A stretch of DNA of 64,000 nucleotides from Bacteroidota bacterium (GTDB lineage Bacteria; Bacteroidota; Bacteroidia; Bacteroidales; Cfx3-03): assembly GCA_013390605.1 (NCBI GenBank), contig JACAUB010000001.1, positions 4,142,675-4,206,674 on the forward strand, in the 5' to 3' direction. Both the position numbers and the translations under genes were made by a program. The notes under the pieces were generated by a model. It was not told where the DNA came from and did no database searches. It saw nothing but the letters and a program-made list of their open reading frames with translations. Below, one piece after another: positions 1 through 8,387 of the stretch (positions within the stretch are counted from its first letter, which is position 1; every line of letters starts with the position of its first letter).

Positions 1-145
1 CTGCAATTACATTGGCCAGTGTACTTTTTCCATTTCCATTGGGCCCCATGATGGCATGCACTTCTCCGGCACCCACTTCAAGGTTTATACCCTTTAGAAT
101 CTCTTTATTATTTATCGAAACTTTTAAATTCTTAATACTTAACAT
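1..145 (-). CDS. sufC: SufC, Fe-S assembly ABC ATPase (N-terminal part, cut by window edge)
   Basis: This is the start of the cytoplasmic ATPase of the SUF Fe-S cluster assembly machine, which works with SufB and SufD. The visible 48 residues begin MLSIKNLKVSINNKEILKG and include the Walker A motif GPNGNGKST, both typical of SufC. The gene runs off the left edge. It follows sufB on the same strand after 69 bases, so the two are probably co-transcribed. An in-frame ATG at 163 would add six residues (MTRSNK); I chose 145 because SufC proteins usually begin at the MLSIKNL segment. Confidence 0.9.
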   Translation of the reverse strand, partial: MLSIKNLKVSINNKEILKGINLEVGAGEVHAIMGPNGNGKSTLANVIA

Positions 146-214
146 CTTGTTTGATCTTGTCATGGTGATCTTAATTATCTGACCGTTTTAAACTTTTCAC
201 TTCATTTATCTGAA

Positions 215-1663
215 TTAACCTACACTGCCCTCCAGGCTAATGGCAAGGAGTTTTTGGGCTTCAACGGCAAACTCCATCGGAAGTTGTTTCAACACTTCTT
301 TGGCATAACCGTTAACAATAAGGCCAATGGCATCTTCGGTACTTATACCGCGCTGGTTACAGTAAAATAACTGGTCGTCAGAAATCTTAGATGTTGTAGC
401 CTCATGCTCAACAATAGAGGTTTTATTTTCACACTTGATATAGGGATAGGTATGGGCGCCGCACTTGCTACCCAGCAATAATGAGTCGCACTGCGAAAAG
501 TTACGCGCATTCTCGGCACGTTTGATTATCTTCACCAAACCACGATAGCTGTTGCTACTTTTTCCAGCCGAAATTCCTTTCGATATAATGGTACTACGTG
601 TATTTTTACCCAAGTGAATCATTTTACTTCCGGTATCAGCTTGCTGAAAGTTATTGGTTACCGCAACAGAGTAAAACTCGCCTACCGAGTGATCGCCCAT
701 CAAGACAACACTGGGATATTTCCAGGTAATGGCCGAACCCGTTTCAACCTGAGTCCATGATATTTTGGAGTTGTTTCCTTTACAGATTCCCCGTTTGGTA
801 ACGAAGTTGTAGATACCACCTTCGCCTTGTTTATTACCCGGATACCAGTTTTGAACCGTAGAGTATTTTACCTCCGCATCCTTCATTGCAACAATCTCTA
901 CGATGGCAGCATGAAGTTGATTTTCATCACGCATCGGAGCGGTACACCCCTCCATATAACTAACATAAGCACCTTCGTCGGCAACAATTAACGTCCGTTC
1001 AAACTGACCGGTGTTGGCAGCGTTGATCCTAAAATAGGTAGAGAGCTCAATGGGGCAGCGAACACCTTTGGGAATATAACAAAACGAACCATCGCTAAAT
1101 ACAGCAGAGTTCAAGGCAGCAAAGAAATTATCATTGTAAGGCACTACTGATCCCATGTATTGTTTAATCAGGTCGGGATGGTTTTGAACCGCTTCGCTAA
1201 ACGAGCAGAAGATGATTCCTTTTTTGGAGAGCGTTTCAGAGAAAGTCGTCTTCACAGACACGCTATCAATCACTGCATCCACAGCCACACCTGTTAAACG
1301 TTTTTGCTCATCCAGCGAGATTCCCAATTTTTTGAACGTCTCTATCAGTTCAGGGTCGACCTGATCCAGACTCGAAAATTGTTTTTTCTCTTTAGGTGCA
1401 GCATAATAGATGATATCCTGATAATTGATTACGGGATGTGTTATATGTGCCCATTCAGGTTCTTTCATCGTAAGCCAATGATGATATGCCTTGAGACGAA
1501 ACTCAAGCATAAAATCAGGCTCATTTTTTTTCTTTGAAATGTAACGAATGGTGTCCTCGGTGATCCCCATAGGAGCCATGTCCATCTCAATATCGGTAAA
1601 AAAACCGTATTTATAATCCCCCTGCGTAATTTCGTTTAACAGGTTATTTTGCTCTTTTTCCAT
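215..1663 (-). CDS. sufB: SufB, Fe-S cluster assembly scaffold protein
   Basis: SufB is the scaffold subunit of the SufBCD complex, which builds Fe-S clusters in the cytoplasm. The 482-residue length and the conserved C-terminal block (CGAHTYPYIKCENKT, IEHEATTSKISDDQLFYC) are those of SufB rather than SufD; the Cys of CGAHT, near residue 400, corresponds to the residue needed for cluster building in Escherichia coli SufB. It is the first visible gene of a suf operon, with sufC 69 bases downstream. A promoter matching the Bacteroidota consensus lies at 1714-1744. A separate NifS-type desulfurase occurs at 52685-53854 in another operon. Confidence 0.97.
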   Translation of the reverse strand: MEKEQNNLLNEITQGDYKYGFFTDIEMDMAPMGITEDTIRYISKKKNEPDFMLEFRLKAYHHWLTMKEPEWAHITHPVINYQDIIYYAAPKEKKQFSSLDQVDPELIETFKKLGISLDEQKRLTGVAVDAVIDSVSVKTTFSETLSKKGIIFCSFSEAVQNHPDLIKQYMGSVVPYNDNFFAALNSAVFSDGSFCYIPKGVRCPIELSTYFRINAANTGQFERTLIVADEGAYVSYMEGCTAPMRDENQLHAAIVEIVAMKDAEVKYSTVQNWYPGNKQGEGGIYNFVTKRGICKGNNSKISWTQVETGSAITWKYPSVVLMGDHSVGEFYSVAVTNNFQQADTGSKMIHLGKNTRSTIISKGISAGKSSNSYRGLVKIIKRAENARNFSQCDSLLLGSKCGAHTYPYIKCENKTSIVEHEATTSKISDDQLFYCNQRGISTEDAIGLIVNGYAKEVLKQLPMEFAVEAQKLLAISLEGSVG

Positions 1664-1713
1664 ATCTTAAGCAGTTTTGAGCTACTTATTAAGATTAAAT
1701 TAAATCAATCTTG

Positions 1714-1744
1714 CAAAGCTACGTAAATTAGCCATTTACTCAAA
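1714..1744 (-). promoter_or_regulatory. Bacteroidota-type promoter of the suf operon
   Basis: Read on the minus strand, TTTG (1744-1741) is followed after exactly 19 bases by TAGCTTTG (1721-1714). This fits the Bacteroidota -33 TTTG and -7 TAnnTTTG pattern. It would start transcription roughly 45 bases before sufB. It is the best promoter match in the window. Confidence 0.65.
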
Positions 1745-1887
1745 GTAAAATCTGAGATTTAAACAGCGAGAGGAGGAAAAGGTTTTGATGTAAACAGGCG
1801 ATTAAGAGGAAACAACTAGCTTTAGGAAAAATATTGCAATACTACCGCATCAATAATAATCTAATTTTTTTAAACCAGAAACTTTCT

Positions 1888-2439
1888 TTACCACCTATCC
1901 TCGACCTTATTTTTCATTTCATTCTCTAATGATCTCATCAATTGGTTTAATTGATCATCGATTTTTTGAAAGAATCTTTTATTGTTTGATTCACGAAGTT
2001 TATTCCAATTTTCTATTGGTGTTCCTAGATCGGTTAAAGAAGCATTGGGAGAGGGGAAAAAATAATTTCTAATTTTAATATCTGTTATTTCATATTTTAA
2101 ACAATCATTTTTTACCTTAATTTTAATAGTCTTCCAAACATTAACGTATTCTGAAGAAAAAAAGTTGATATTCCAAATCTCCTTAAAGCATCCTTTTCCG
2201 ATAATTTCTCCAGACTCTTTATCATCGAACTGAATTACATCTTTACCTGAATTGTAAGTGTTTATAAACCAAATTTTGACTCTTTTATATATTTCATCTT
2301 TTGAAACACCTTGTAATTGAATAATTCCAGAATATATTACTTTCCCATCTTTTAAAGGTAAAACTCCAGAAAGTTTGTCTTGAGCTGAAACTACATTAAC
2401 AATCAGAAGGACGAAGATTAAAAAATATAACTTTTTCAT
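1888..2439 (-). CDS. exported DUF4468-like protein
   Basis: A 183-residue protein with an N-terminal signal peptide (MKKLYFLIFVLLIVNVVSAQ, cleavage after AQ). The following region, with the pattern of a hydrophobic GKVIYSGIIQLQGVSKDEIY stretch and later ECYINWK-like beta strands, resembles the DUF4468 family, which has a TBP-like fold and no established function. The C-terminal 40 residues are charged and probably helical. It lies in a run of five exported proteins on the same strand, but the gap of 111 bases to the upstream gene leaves an operon uncertain. Function unknown; the family assignment is by eye. Confidence 0.7.
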   Translation of the reverse strand: MKKLYFLIFVLLIVNVVSAQDKLSGVLPLKDGKVIYSGIIQLQGVSKDEIYKRVKIWFINTYNSGKDVIQFDDKESGEIIGKGCFKEIWNINFFSSEYVNVWKTIKIKVKNDCLKYEITDIKIRNYFFPSPNASLTDLGTPIENWNKLRESNNKRFFQKIDDQLNQLMRSLENEMKNKVEDRW

Positions 2440-2550
2440 TTTTAGTGATATTAACTTTATTAAGCCATTTTAATCGGTTGAAGATATATCTAAAATTGTG
2501 TATAACTATTCTTCTGTTTATCTTGATTACAGCTATAAGTTTTTTAGTGA

Positions 2551-3066
2551 CTATTCTTTTTTGTCTTGCTTAATTAAAAAAAGGTCAGCTAAATACTTTT
2601 CAATATATTGTCCGGAATTAATTTGAATCCTGCGGGTGCCAAACTGGGTTCTGTGACTTTTTGTGAACATATCTGAACATTTTATTTTATCCAAATCATT
2701 TTTGCTAAAATACATGTTGCTTACCCTAACTTTATATTTACCATCTTTCCATGAAATTAAAACATCACCCGAAAAATGATAGTTCATAAATACATCCGTA
2801 TTTCTCCATCTTCCACCATATTTTTTATAGTCTATGAAAGTATTTGCGATTTTTGCTATAATGGTGTCTTGTGATTTTTGAACACCTTTCAAGTCCTTGA
2901 GTTTTGGAACTTCATTCGAAAGAAGTTTTTCAATTACAGAGCTTGTCAATGACTCAACAGAATAAACTTTCTCAAAAGATACCTGAGCATTTTCTAATTT
3001 TAAATATTGATATTGAGCTTGTACAAAAAAAGGAGCAAATAAAAATGATAAGATTAAATATTTCAT
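2551..3066 (-). CDS. exported protein of unknown function
   Basis: A 171-residue protein with a signal peptide (MKYLILSFLFAPFFVQAQ). I do not recognise a family. The mature part is rich in Lys, Ser and Asp, with a central YKKYGGRWRNTDVFMNYHF segment and a basic C-terminus (KKDKKE-like), and may be a small periplasmic or surface protein. It starts 23 bases after the end of the beta-barrel gene at 3090-3752, so the two may share a transcript. No cysteine pattern, metal motif or membrane segment beyond the signal is visible. Confidence 0.6.
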   Translation of the reverse strand: MKYLILSFLFAPFFVQAQYQYLKLENAQVSFEKVYSVESLTSSVIEKLLSNEVPKLKDLKGVQKSQDTIIAKIANTFIDYKKYGGRWRNTDVFMNYHFSGDVLISWKDGKYKVRVSNMYFSKNDLDKIKCSDMFTKSHRTQFGTRRIQINSGQYIEKYLADLFLIKQDKKE

Positions 3067-3089
3067 GTGAATAGTTTTAAATAAAAGGT

Positions 3090-3752
3090 TTATTCAAAGG
3101 TTACAGAAATTTGAAAAATCTTAGATCTCAAACTTGTTATCCCATCTACGTATTGGGTTGGAGATGTTCTGTCTAAAATATCATTGAGACCATAATTCAT
3201 TGTTCCTTCAACACCCATCTTAAACCAATCAAAATAAAAATCAAAGCCAACCCCTAGTACTCCGTATATATCTGACTTTTTAAGTTTTAGTGGGGAGGTG
3301 GTATTATCTTCAACTCCATGTAGGTCAAATGCATATTTTAAGCCTGTTTGGATAAACGGTTGTGCATTATTAATTCGCCATCCCTTATATCTGAGAATGA
3401 GTGGAACTTCAAGAAAAGTACTCGTTATTTCCTTTTTTGCAAATGAATATTCTAAAATTCTTTTACTTCCAAATGATAATGAAGGTATAATTCTTAAATG
3501 GAAATTATCTGTAAGTCTAAAACTACTAACTATTCCTATCGTAAAACCTGTACTTCCGGAAGGTAGTATTTTTCCTGGATTTGGATCAATTTTTTGAATA
3601 GAAAAATCCATTTGATTAATCCCCAATAAAAATCCATAATGAAATGGATCATTATCATACCCACTCAAGTTTGGAACATCCCAGCGTTGAGCATTTACAT
3701 TCAAAGATATGATTGCAAATAAGATAAATGATATTATTGTATGTTTATTCAT
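3090..3752 (-). CDS. outer-membrane beta-barrel protein (PorT-like fold)
   Basis: A 220-residue protein with a signal peptide (MNKHTIISFILFAIISLNVNAQ) followed by alternating polar and hydrophobic strands, such as GFTIGIVSSFRLTDNFHLRI and STFLEVPLILRYKGWR, ending in the strand-like KIFQISVTFE. The layout, including PSLSFGSKRI and LKYAFDLHG, is that of the PorT/OMP_b-brl_2 barrels common in Bacteroidota. It should sit in the outer membrane; its cargo or role is unknown. PorT itself is part of type IX secretion, but this protein is better called PorT-like because sequence alone does not show that role. Confidence 0.7.
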   Translation of the reverse strand: MNKHTIISFILFAIISLNVNAQRWDVPNLSGYDNDPFHYGFLLGINQMDFSIQKIDPNPGKILPSGSTGFTIGIVSSFRLTDNFHLRIIPSLSFGSKRILEYSFAKKEITSTFLEVPLILRYKGWRINNAQPFIQTGLKYAFDLHGVEDNTTSPLKLKKSDIYGVLGVGFDFYFDWFKMGVEGTMNYGLNDILDRTSPTQYVDGITSLRSKIFQISVTFE

Positions 3753-3795
3753 TTTTTATGCTTTAAGAAATTTTCAAATATTATATCTAACGATA

Positions 3796-4464
3796 TTAAA
3801 AGCAGCGATTGGAGTTAAAGAAGTTCAGTCGATATGAAATTGAAAAACCTGCAAAGGAATACCAATCATTTGCCGTTGATACTTTATTATCATTAATAGA
3901 ACCAAAATCACCATCCAAGTTATCTGTATTTGTTTTTCGCATACCCCATTCCAAACCAATTGTCATATTTTGTAAGGGACACATCTTGACCCCTATTCCA
4001 AATGGGAATGATATTATCTGACTGGGGTTTGGGTTAGGTAATATTACTCCTACTCCACTTATTTCAGTTATATTATTTGATGCCAATCCGATTCCCCCGA
4101 AGATATAAGGTGAAATACTATTTTCTTTACCTTCAATGCTAAAATTGCAAAAATTGACCTCAAATTGTGCAGATAATTCGCTTACCGAAGATTTAAAGGA
4201 ATAGTTTCGATCTGGTTGAAAATGGGTTTTGTCATCATTACCCTCTAATCCTCCTTTTGTAAAACCTAGTTTAATTGCTAACCGCTCATCAAAATTATAA
4301 CGATAGAATAAACCAACAGCAGGTTTAGCTAACTGAAACTGAATTATTGGATTTAAGTCACCACAATAATATGAGGCTCCACCAAATAGCCCGATCTCAC
4401 TACGTTGTGCAGAAACAGTGAAGATCACAAAAAAAGTCAGAACAGTTGTAATTATCTTTCTCAT
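3796..4464 (-). CDS. outer-membrane beta-barrel protein, DUF6089-like
   Basis: A 222-residue protein with a signal peptide (MRKIITTVLTFFVIFTVSAQ). The first strands, EIGLFGGASYYCGDLNP, then PAVGLFYRYNFDERLAIKLG, match the DUF6089 pattern in which a GDLNP segment precedes an RYN-R-A strand. The rest alternates as barrel strands and ends with SFAGFSISYRLNFF. The protein probably forms a small barrel in the outer membrane. It is followed by another barrel gene after 43 bases, suggesting a shared transcript. Function unknown. Confidence 0.7.
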   Translation of the reverse strand: MRKIITTVLTFFVIFTVSAQRSEIGLFGGASYYCGDLNPIIQFQLAKPAVGLFYRYNFDERLAIKLGFTKGGLEGNDDKTHFQPDRNYSFKSSVSELSAQFEVNFCNFSIEGKENSISPYIFGGIGLASNNITEISGVGVILPNPNPSQIISFPFGIGVKMCPLQNMTIGLEWGMRKTNTDNLDGDFGSINDNKVSTANDWYSFAGFSISYRLNFFNSNRCF

Positions 4465-4543
4465 AATATTTATTTTTCAACCACTTATATATAAAAGAAA
4501 ATTCATTCAAATCGTTACATAGAGATATAAAGTTGTATTTATC

Positions 4544-5302
4544 TTAGTTTGATTGAACAAGACGAATACCCATACCAAGTAAGTTACTAGAATCCGGATC
4601 AAAAAAATAACGATATGCTGATCGACAAAACTGAGCATAATTACCACAACTACCGCCCCGACAAACTCGGTACGAACCAGATTCAGGACCTTTTGGGTTA
4701 ATTTGTAATTCACCAGGATAATCGCCATATAAATCACTACAGTACTCCCAGGTATTTCCATGCATATCATACAATCCCCAGGCATTTGGAGGGAAACAGC
4801 CTACTGGCAATGTTTTTGCTCGGTATTTACCTTTTTTATTCTTATTATATGGATAATTACTGTTATAATTTGCCTGAAAAGTTGTAAAATTGCTTCCTGC
4901 ATTGAAGGGGGTAGTGGTTCCTGCCCGACAAGCATATTCCCATTCTGCTTCAGTAGGTAAGCGACAGCCCATCCAGGATGCAAAGGCATTGGCCTCATCC
5001 CATGATACATTTATAACAGGCCGATTACCACGCCCCCATCCTGCATCACGTGGCTTCGCCCGTCCTGTGGCTTCGCAAAACAGGTCGTATTGCTTAAATG
5101 TAACCTCATATTTGCTCATCTTAAAAGCACTCAACGTTACCTGATGTGGAGTTTCATTCTTACATCGATCTATTTCATTCAAAGGGCTTCCCATGGTAAA
5201 TGTTCCTGCCGGAATATTTACCCATTTAATAATAGGTTTGGCTTGTGCAAGAAGGTGGCCTATAAAACACAACTGAAATATAATTATTAAATATGCTTTC
5301 AT
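4544..5302 (-). CDS. exported SUMF1/formylglycine-generating-enzyme-family protein
   Basis: A 252-residue protein: signal peptide (MKAYLIIIFQLCFIGHLLAQ), then the family start WVNIPAGTFTMGSP, the block PVINVSWDEANAFASWMGCRLPTEAEWEYACR, and the end block YDMHGNTWEYCSDLYGDY and RVCRGGSCGNYAQFCRSAYR. These are the hallmarks of the FGE-sulfatase (SUMF1) fold. True FGE enzymes oxidise a cysteine of sulfatases using two cysteines four residues apart. Here the cysteines in the matching place are six residues apart (RGGSC...FC), so catalytic FGE activity is doubtful; many exported Bacteroidota members have other or unknown roles. No sulfatase gene lies in the window. Confidence 0.85.
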   Translation of the reverse strand: MKAYLIIIFQLCFIGHLLAQAKPIIKWVNIPAGTFTMGSPLNEIDRCKNETPHQVTLSAFKMSKYEVTFKQYDLFCEATGRAKPRDAGWGRGNRPVINVSWDEANAFASWMGCRLPTEAEWEYACRAGTTTPFNAGSNFTTFQANYNSNYPYNKNKKGKYRAKTLPVGCFPPNAWGLYDMHGNTWEYCSDLYGDYPGELQINPKGPESGSYRVCRGGSCGNYAQFCRSAYRYFFDPDSSNLLGMGIRLVQSN

Positions 5303-5457
5303 TTTTTAATTTATATCCTAGTACCACTTTTAAAAGTTATAATTTAAAGTCTTAGCAAAATCAGAATAATTGCTTCGTTACTTTATTTTTCTACAATAAC
5401 GAATCGAAAGAGTAACCATTAGTCGATTCTTTTAGGTAATATTTTTTTTACAAAAAT

Positions 5458-5489
5458 AAAATAATATAGCACATGTGCTATATTATTTT
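5458..5489. promoter_or_regulatory. 32-bp perfect palindrome, probable operator of the XRE gene
   Basis: The left half AAAATAATATAGCACA is followed directly by its exact reverse complement, giving an uninterrupted 32-bp palindrome centred on CACATGTG. It ends 25 bases before the likely start codon of the XRE regulator. Its right end overlaps a -7-like box TATTTTTG (5484-5491). A dimeric HTH protein bound here would block transcription, so autorepression is the natural reading. That use is inferred. Confidence 0.6.
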
Positions 5490-5514
5490 TGGATATTCTT
5501 TTCACATTGCTGCT

Positions 5515-5784
5515 ATGAAACCTAGGCAGCCAAGTGATCGGAAGTTAATATTTGATGATGAGGGGATTAAGGCATTTGCCATCCAGCTAAAAAGGATTCG
5601 TATCAGAGAAAATTTTACACAAAGCCAACTAGCATTTGAATCCGGATTAACCTTAAGCCAAATTGCCCGAATTGAAACCGCAAGAATAAATCCGACGTTA
5701 AGTACCGTTTTCAGATTAGCTCGTACATTAAATGTTCCGCTAACAGATTTATTTAATTTTGAACTTTCTTCTAAAGATCAATAA
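5515..5784 (+). CDS. XRE-family HTH transcriptional regulator
   Basis: An 89-residue DNA-binding protein. Residues from about 18 to 75 form a Cro/C1 helix-turn-helix: IRIRENFTQSQLAFESGLTL, then SQIARIETARINPTLSTVFRLARTLNVPLTDLF. The reading frame is open from an ATG at 5473, but that ATG lies inside the 32-bp palindrome and upstream codons (MCYIIFGYSFHIAA) do not look like protein, so I chose the ATG at 5515 (MKPRQPSDRK). The protein has no extra domain. It stands alone, 203 bases before the ImmA-like gene, and is probably autoregulated through the palindrome. It could be the regulator of the neighbouring peptidase/PIN pair or a stand-alone regulator. Confidence 0.85.
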   Translation: MKPRQPSDRKLIFDDEGIKAFAIQLKRIRIRENFTQSQLAFESGLTLSQIARIETARINPTLSTVFRLARTLNVPLTDLFNFELSSKDQ

Positions 5785-5987
5785 TAGTGGGTATAGGCTG
5801 ATTCATTTTAGTAAATTTATATTGATTTCACAATTCCAAATCATTAAATGAAATTATATTTTTTAAGCTCTTATTAATTACAGTTTTCATTCTATTGGTG
5901 TAATTAACTAATCCTTAAAACCAAGAAAACTCAACAAAAAAGAATCATTTTATAGAATAAAATCCAATTATTATTACTTTTGATACT

Positions 5988-7166
5988 ATGGCAGACAAAG
6001 CTTACATAACACCATCAATCCTTAAATGGGCGAGAGAATCAGCACGAATGACTGATGAAGTCGCTGCGGCCAAGGTATCTGTGTCTATCGATAAGCTTAA
6101 AGCATGGGAAAATGGCATAAGTCAACCAACTATTAATCAGGCTCAAATTCTGGCTAAAGCCTACAAACGTCCTTTTGCACTGTTCTTCCTGTCTGAGATT
6201 CCACGCGACTTTCAGCCGCTTCAGGACTTTAGGAAAAAAGATTCGAAACCACTTGGGACAGCTTCCATCTTTATCATTCGTGAAATCCAACAGAAACAAG
6301 CTTGGATTAGTGAAGTCTACGAAGAGGATAAAGAAAATAAGATCCCTTTTGTGGGGAGGTTCTCTATTAATGATAATCCGAAAGCTGTTGCCAAAGATAT
6401 TCTGGAAACGCTTGGTATTAATCCTGCAAATTATAAATTGGGAAACCCCATAAAAGAATGGATAGACAAGGCAGAATCTAATGGGATTTTTATTTCAAGA
6501 TCAAGCTTTATCCACACGCGCTTAAAATTAGATAGCGATGAAATTCAAGGATTTGCTATTGCAGATCCCTATGCTCCATTTGTTTTTATAAATACTGAAG
6601 ACTGGCCCGCACCACAATTATTCACGCTGGTACATGAGCTTGCCCATATATGGATAGCCGAAACGGGTATATCTAATGAAATTGATCCTGAAATAACAGA
6701 TAAAGACAAATTCAATCCGGTTGAATTGTTTTGTAACGAGGTGGCTGCCAACGCACTTATTCCTTATGATATAATCACAAACCTTGAAACGCATACTTTT
6801 AGTTCTTCAAAAGAGATTTATTCTGCCTCAAAACATTTAGGTGTCAGCTCATTCGCATTCTTAATCAGGGCATTAAATATTAATCTACTTACATTCGATA
6901 AATATAGAAAACTGAAACATGAGGCAGATATTGAATTTAAGGCATTCTTAAAAAAGGAAGAAGAGAGAAAAGCCAAACAAAAAATTAAGGAAAATAAAGG
7001 TGGTCCCAATCCCTATTTATTACAACTGAATAAAAATAGCCGACTATTTACACAAACAGTATTAGATGCTTTTCGTGGTGGCTTTATAGAGCCTACTAAA
7101 GCTAGTAGCCTACTAAATGTTCAAGTAAACAAGTTTGCAAAGTTAGAAGCACAATTATATAAATAA
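5988..7166 (+). CDS. HTH domain fused to ImmA/IrrE-type metallopeptidase
   Basis: A 392-residue protein. Residues 8-60 form an XRE-like helix-turn-helix (KWARESARMTDEVAAAKVSV, KLKAWENGISQP). Residues about 150-260 hold the ImmA/IrrE zinc peptidase domain with HELAH at 216-220 and a downstream FCNEVAANALIP that supplies the third ligand. The C-terminal 100 residues are charged, with a KKEEERKAKQKIKE stretch. Family members cleave repressors or act as antitoxins. The DUF4411 gene begins 5 bases after its stop, and this pairing resembles known type II toxin-antitoxin-like modules. A TACTTTTG box at 5975-5982 lies only 5 bases before the ATG, so the transcript may have almost no leader. Confidence 0.88.
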   Translation: MADKAYITPSILKWARESARMTDEVAAAKVSVSIDKLKAWENGISQPTINQAQILAKAYKRPFALFFLSEIPRDFQPLQDFRKKDSKPLGTASIFIIREIQQKQAWISEVYEEDKENKIPFVGRFSINDNPKAVAKDILETLGINPANYKLGNPIKEWIDKAESNGIFISRSSFIHTRLKLDSDEIQGFAIADPYAPFVFINTEDWPAPQLFTLVHELAHIWIAETGISNEIDPEITDKDKFNPVELFCNEVAANALIPYDIITNLETHTFSSSKEIYSASKHLGVSSFAFLIRALNINLLTFDKYRKLKHEADIEFKAFLKKEEERKAKQKIKENKGGPNPYLLQLNKNSRLFTQTVLDAFRGGFIEPTKASSLLNVQVNKFAKLEAQLYK

Positions 7167-7171
7167 GTGCG

Positions 7172-7669
7172 ATGGATAAAATTTACTGTTTAGATGCCAA
7201 TGTTCTTATTCAAGCTTGGCAAAAGTATTATTCTCCTAAATATTGTCCAGACTATTGGTCAGTTCTAAACGAGCTTGGGGTTCAAGGCAAAATTTTTCTT
7301 TCGCAGATGGTGTTTGAGGAGATTACCAGAACAGATGATGCTTTGTCTAAATGGCTTAAAAAAAGTAAAATTCCAGTCCGGAAAGTTGATGAATCTGTCA
7401 CAAAATGTTTGCAAGGTATCTTTTCAAAGAATCCTATTCACAGATATCTTGTTGATAATATAAAAGGAAGGTCTCTAGCAGACCCTTGGGTGATTGCACA
7501 TGCAATTAATGAAGGAGCTACGGTTGTAACTAAAGAAGAAAAAGTAACCGCAATTAATTCGAACAAAATAAAAATTCCTAATGTGTGCGACAATATGGGA
7601 GTCAATTGGATCAATGATTTTCAGTTCATAGAGGAAATGGGGATTGAATTTAGATGCTTCTTAAAATAA
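7172..7669 (+). CDS. DUF4411 family protein, PIN-like putative toxin
   Basis: A 165-residue protein of the DUF4411 family, whose fold is related to PIN-domain ribonucleases. The N-terminal strand IYCLDANVLIQAW carries an acidic residue (Asp8) in the usual PIN position. Further acidic residues appear in FEEITRTDD and in GRSLADPWVIAHAINEGATV, the last resembling the ADxxIxAxA block of PIN proteins, followed by VVTKEE. It starts 5 bases downstream of the ImmA-like gene, so it is co-translated. RNA cleavage and toxicity are inferred from the family and its partner, not shown by sequence. Confidence 0.82.
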   Translation: MDKIYCLDANVLIQAWQKYYSPKYCPDYWSVLNELGVQGKIFLSQMVFEEITRTDDALSKWLKKSKIPVRKVDESVTKCLQGIFSKNPIHRYLVDNIKGRSLADPWVIAHAINEGATVVTKEEKVTAINSNKIKIPNVCDNMGVNWINDFQFIEEMGIEFRCFLK

Positions 7670-7887
7670 TAGGCTTACAACATATTTATTTTTCTCTGAA
7701 CTACATACCTTAATTATGTGGGGTCATCATACAACAACAAGTAATGGCGAGAAGTATTTATCAAAGAATCTAAATCAACAATAATTTGATTGTGTTATTT
7801 ATCAATCACTCTCCGAATACTCCTCGCTAATGAGGATACAATGATCCTCAAATCGGAAATGCTTACCGCTTGGTTCCTCCATGTTTC

Positions 7888-7922
7888 CGCCATGCCTCCC
7901 GCAATATGCCCGAGGCATGGCG
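7888..7922. repeat. inverted repeat, 11-bp arms
   Basis: CGCCATGCCTC at 7888-7898 is repeated exactly in inverted form at 7912-7922, with a 13-base loop. It is GC-rich in an AT-rich surrounding and has no T run after it, so it does not look like a terminator. Confidence 0.6.
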
Positions 7923-7930
7923 AAAGCACA

Positions 7931-7963
7931 CCGGACTCACGCCGGACTCATGCCGGACCCAAC
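7931..7963. repeat. tandem repeat, 11-bp unit, three copies
   Basis: Units begin at 7931, 7942 and 7953: CCGGACTCACG, CCGGACTCATG and CCGGACCCAAC. The first two differ at one base. It directly follows the GC-rich inverted repeat. Confidence 0.65.
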
Positions 7964-8194
7964 GGTAGTTATAGAGCTGATATAGAATAATTTAACCTAA
8001 GTAAAATGAGAGAAATCAATGAAATTTGTGTGTACAACCTTAATAATAAGCATGTTATCCACATTTGAAGCGATTTTACAAACCTTTAAACATCAAATCA
8101 ATGATGATTCAATAGAGATAATACCTTGAATCGGTTCAGCTGGCGAAAAAGATCATTCTCTTGGCATTTGAAAGTATTCGTCAGGTATTTTCTC

Positions 8195-8219
8195 GGTATC
8201 ATAGAACCAATATGATACC
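8195..8219. repeat. inverted repeat GGTATCATA / TATGATACC
   Basis: The two 9-base arms (8195-8203 and 8211-8219) are perfect complements around a 7-base loop, gaaccaa. It is not followed by a T run. It may be an operator or part of a decayed mobile element. Confidence 0.5.
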
Positions 8220-8387
8220 TGTTAAATACACTTGAAATACTTAGAAATGGGAAGAGCTACCCTCTGTGTCAGCCCTGCTTTGATTCAGTATCAGATCATA
8301 ATTGTTTCCTTGTTGGGTTTCCAGCTCAAAAGGCTCTCCACCGAAATAGAAAAGGGCTTATTTCAGAACAGACTTTGAAAAAACAAA

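Larger units (their letters stand above)
7670..8387. other. 718-base gap with short repeats and no supported gene
   Basis: No convincing gene is present on either strand; the longest frame (7790-7990) has no family look. The gap holds a GC-rich patch at about 7861-7965 with an inverted repeat and a tandem repeat, and a hairpin at 8195-8219 next to a short repeat also found at 48872-48893. The mixed base composition suggests inserted or decayed DNA. Confidence 0.5.

Noticed and set aside
4507..5290. Several open frames on both strands within the SUMF1-family gene
   Set aside because: They overlap a gene with clear family motifs and signal peptide, and their translations have no protein character.
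7790..7990. 66-codon plus-strand frame over the GC-rich repeats
   Set aside because: Its translation is made by the inverted and tandem repeats and shows no known domain.
8052..8129. Short frame starting MLSTFEAILQTFKHQ in the 7670-8387 gap
   Set aside because: Only 25 codons, no ribosome-binding or family evidence, and the rest of the gap has no gene.
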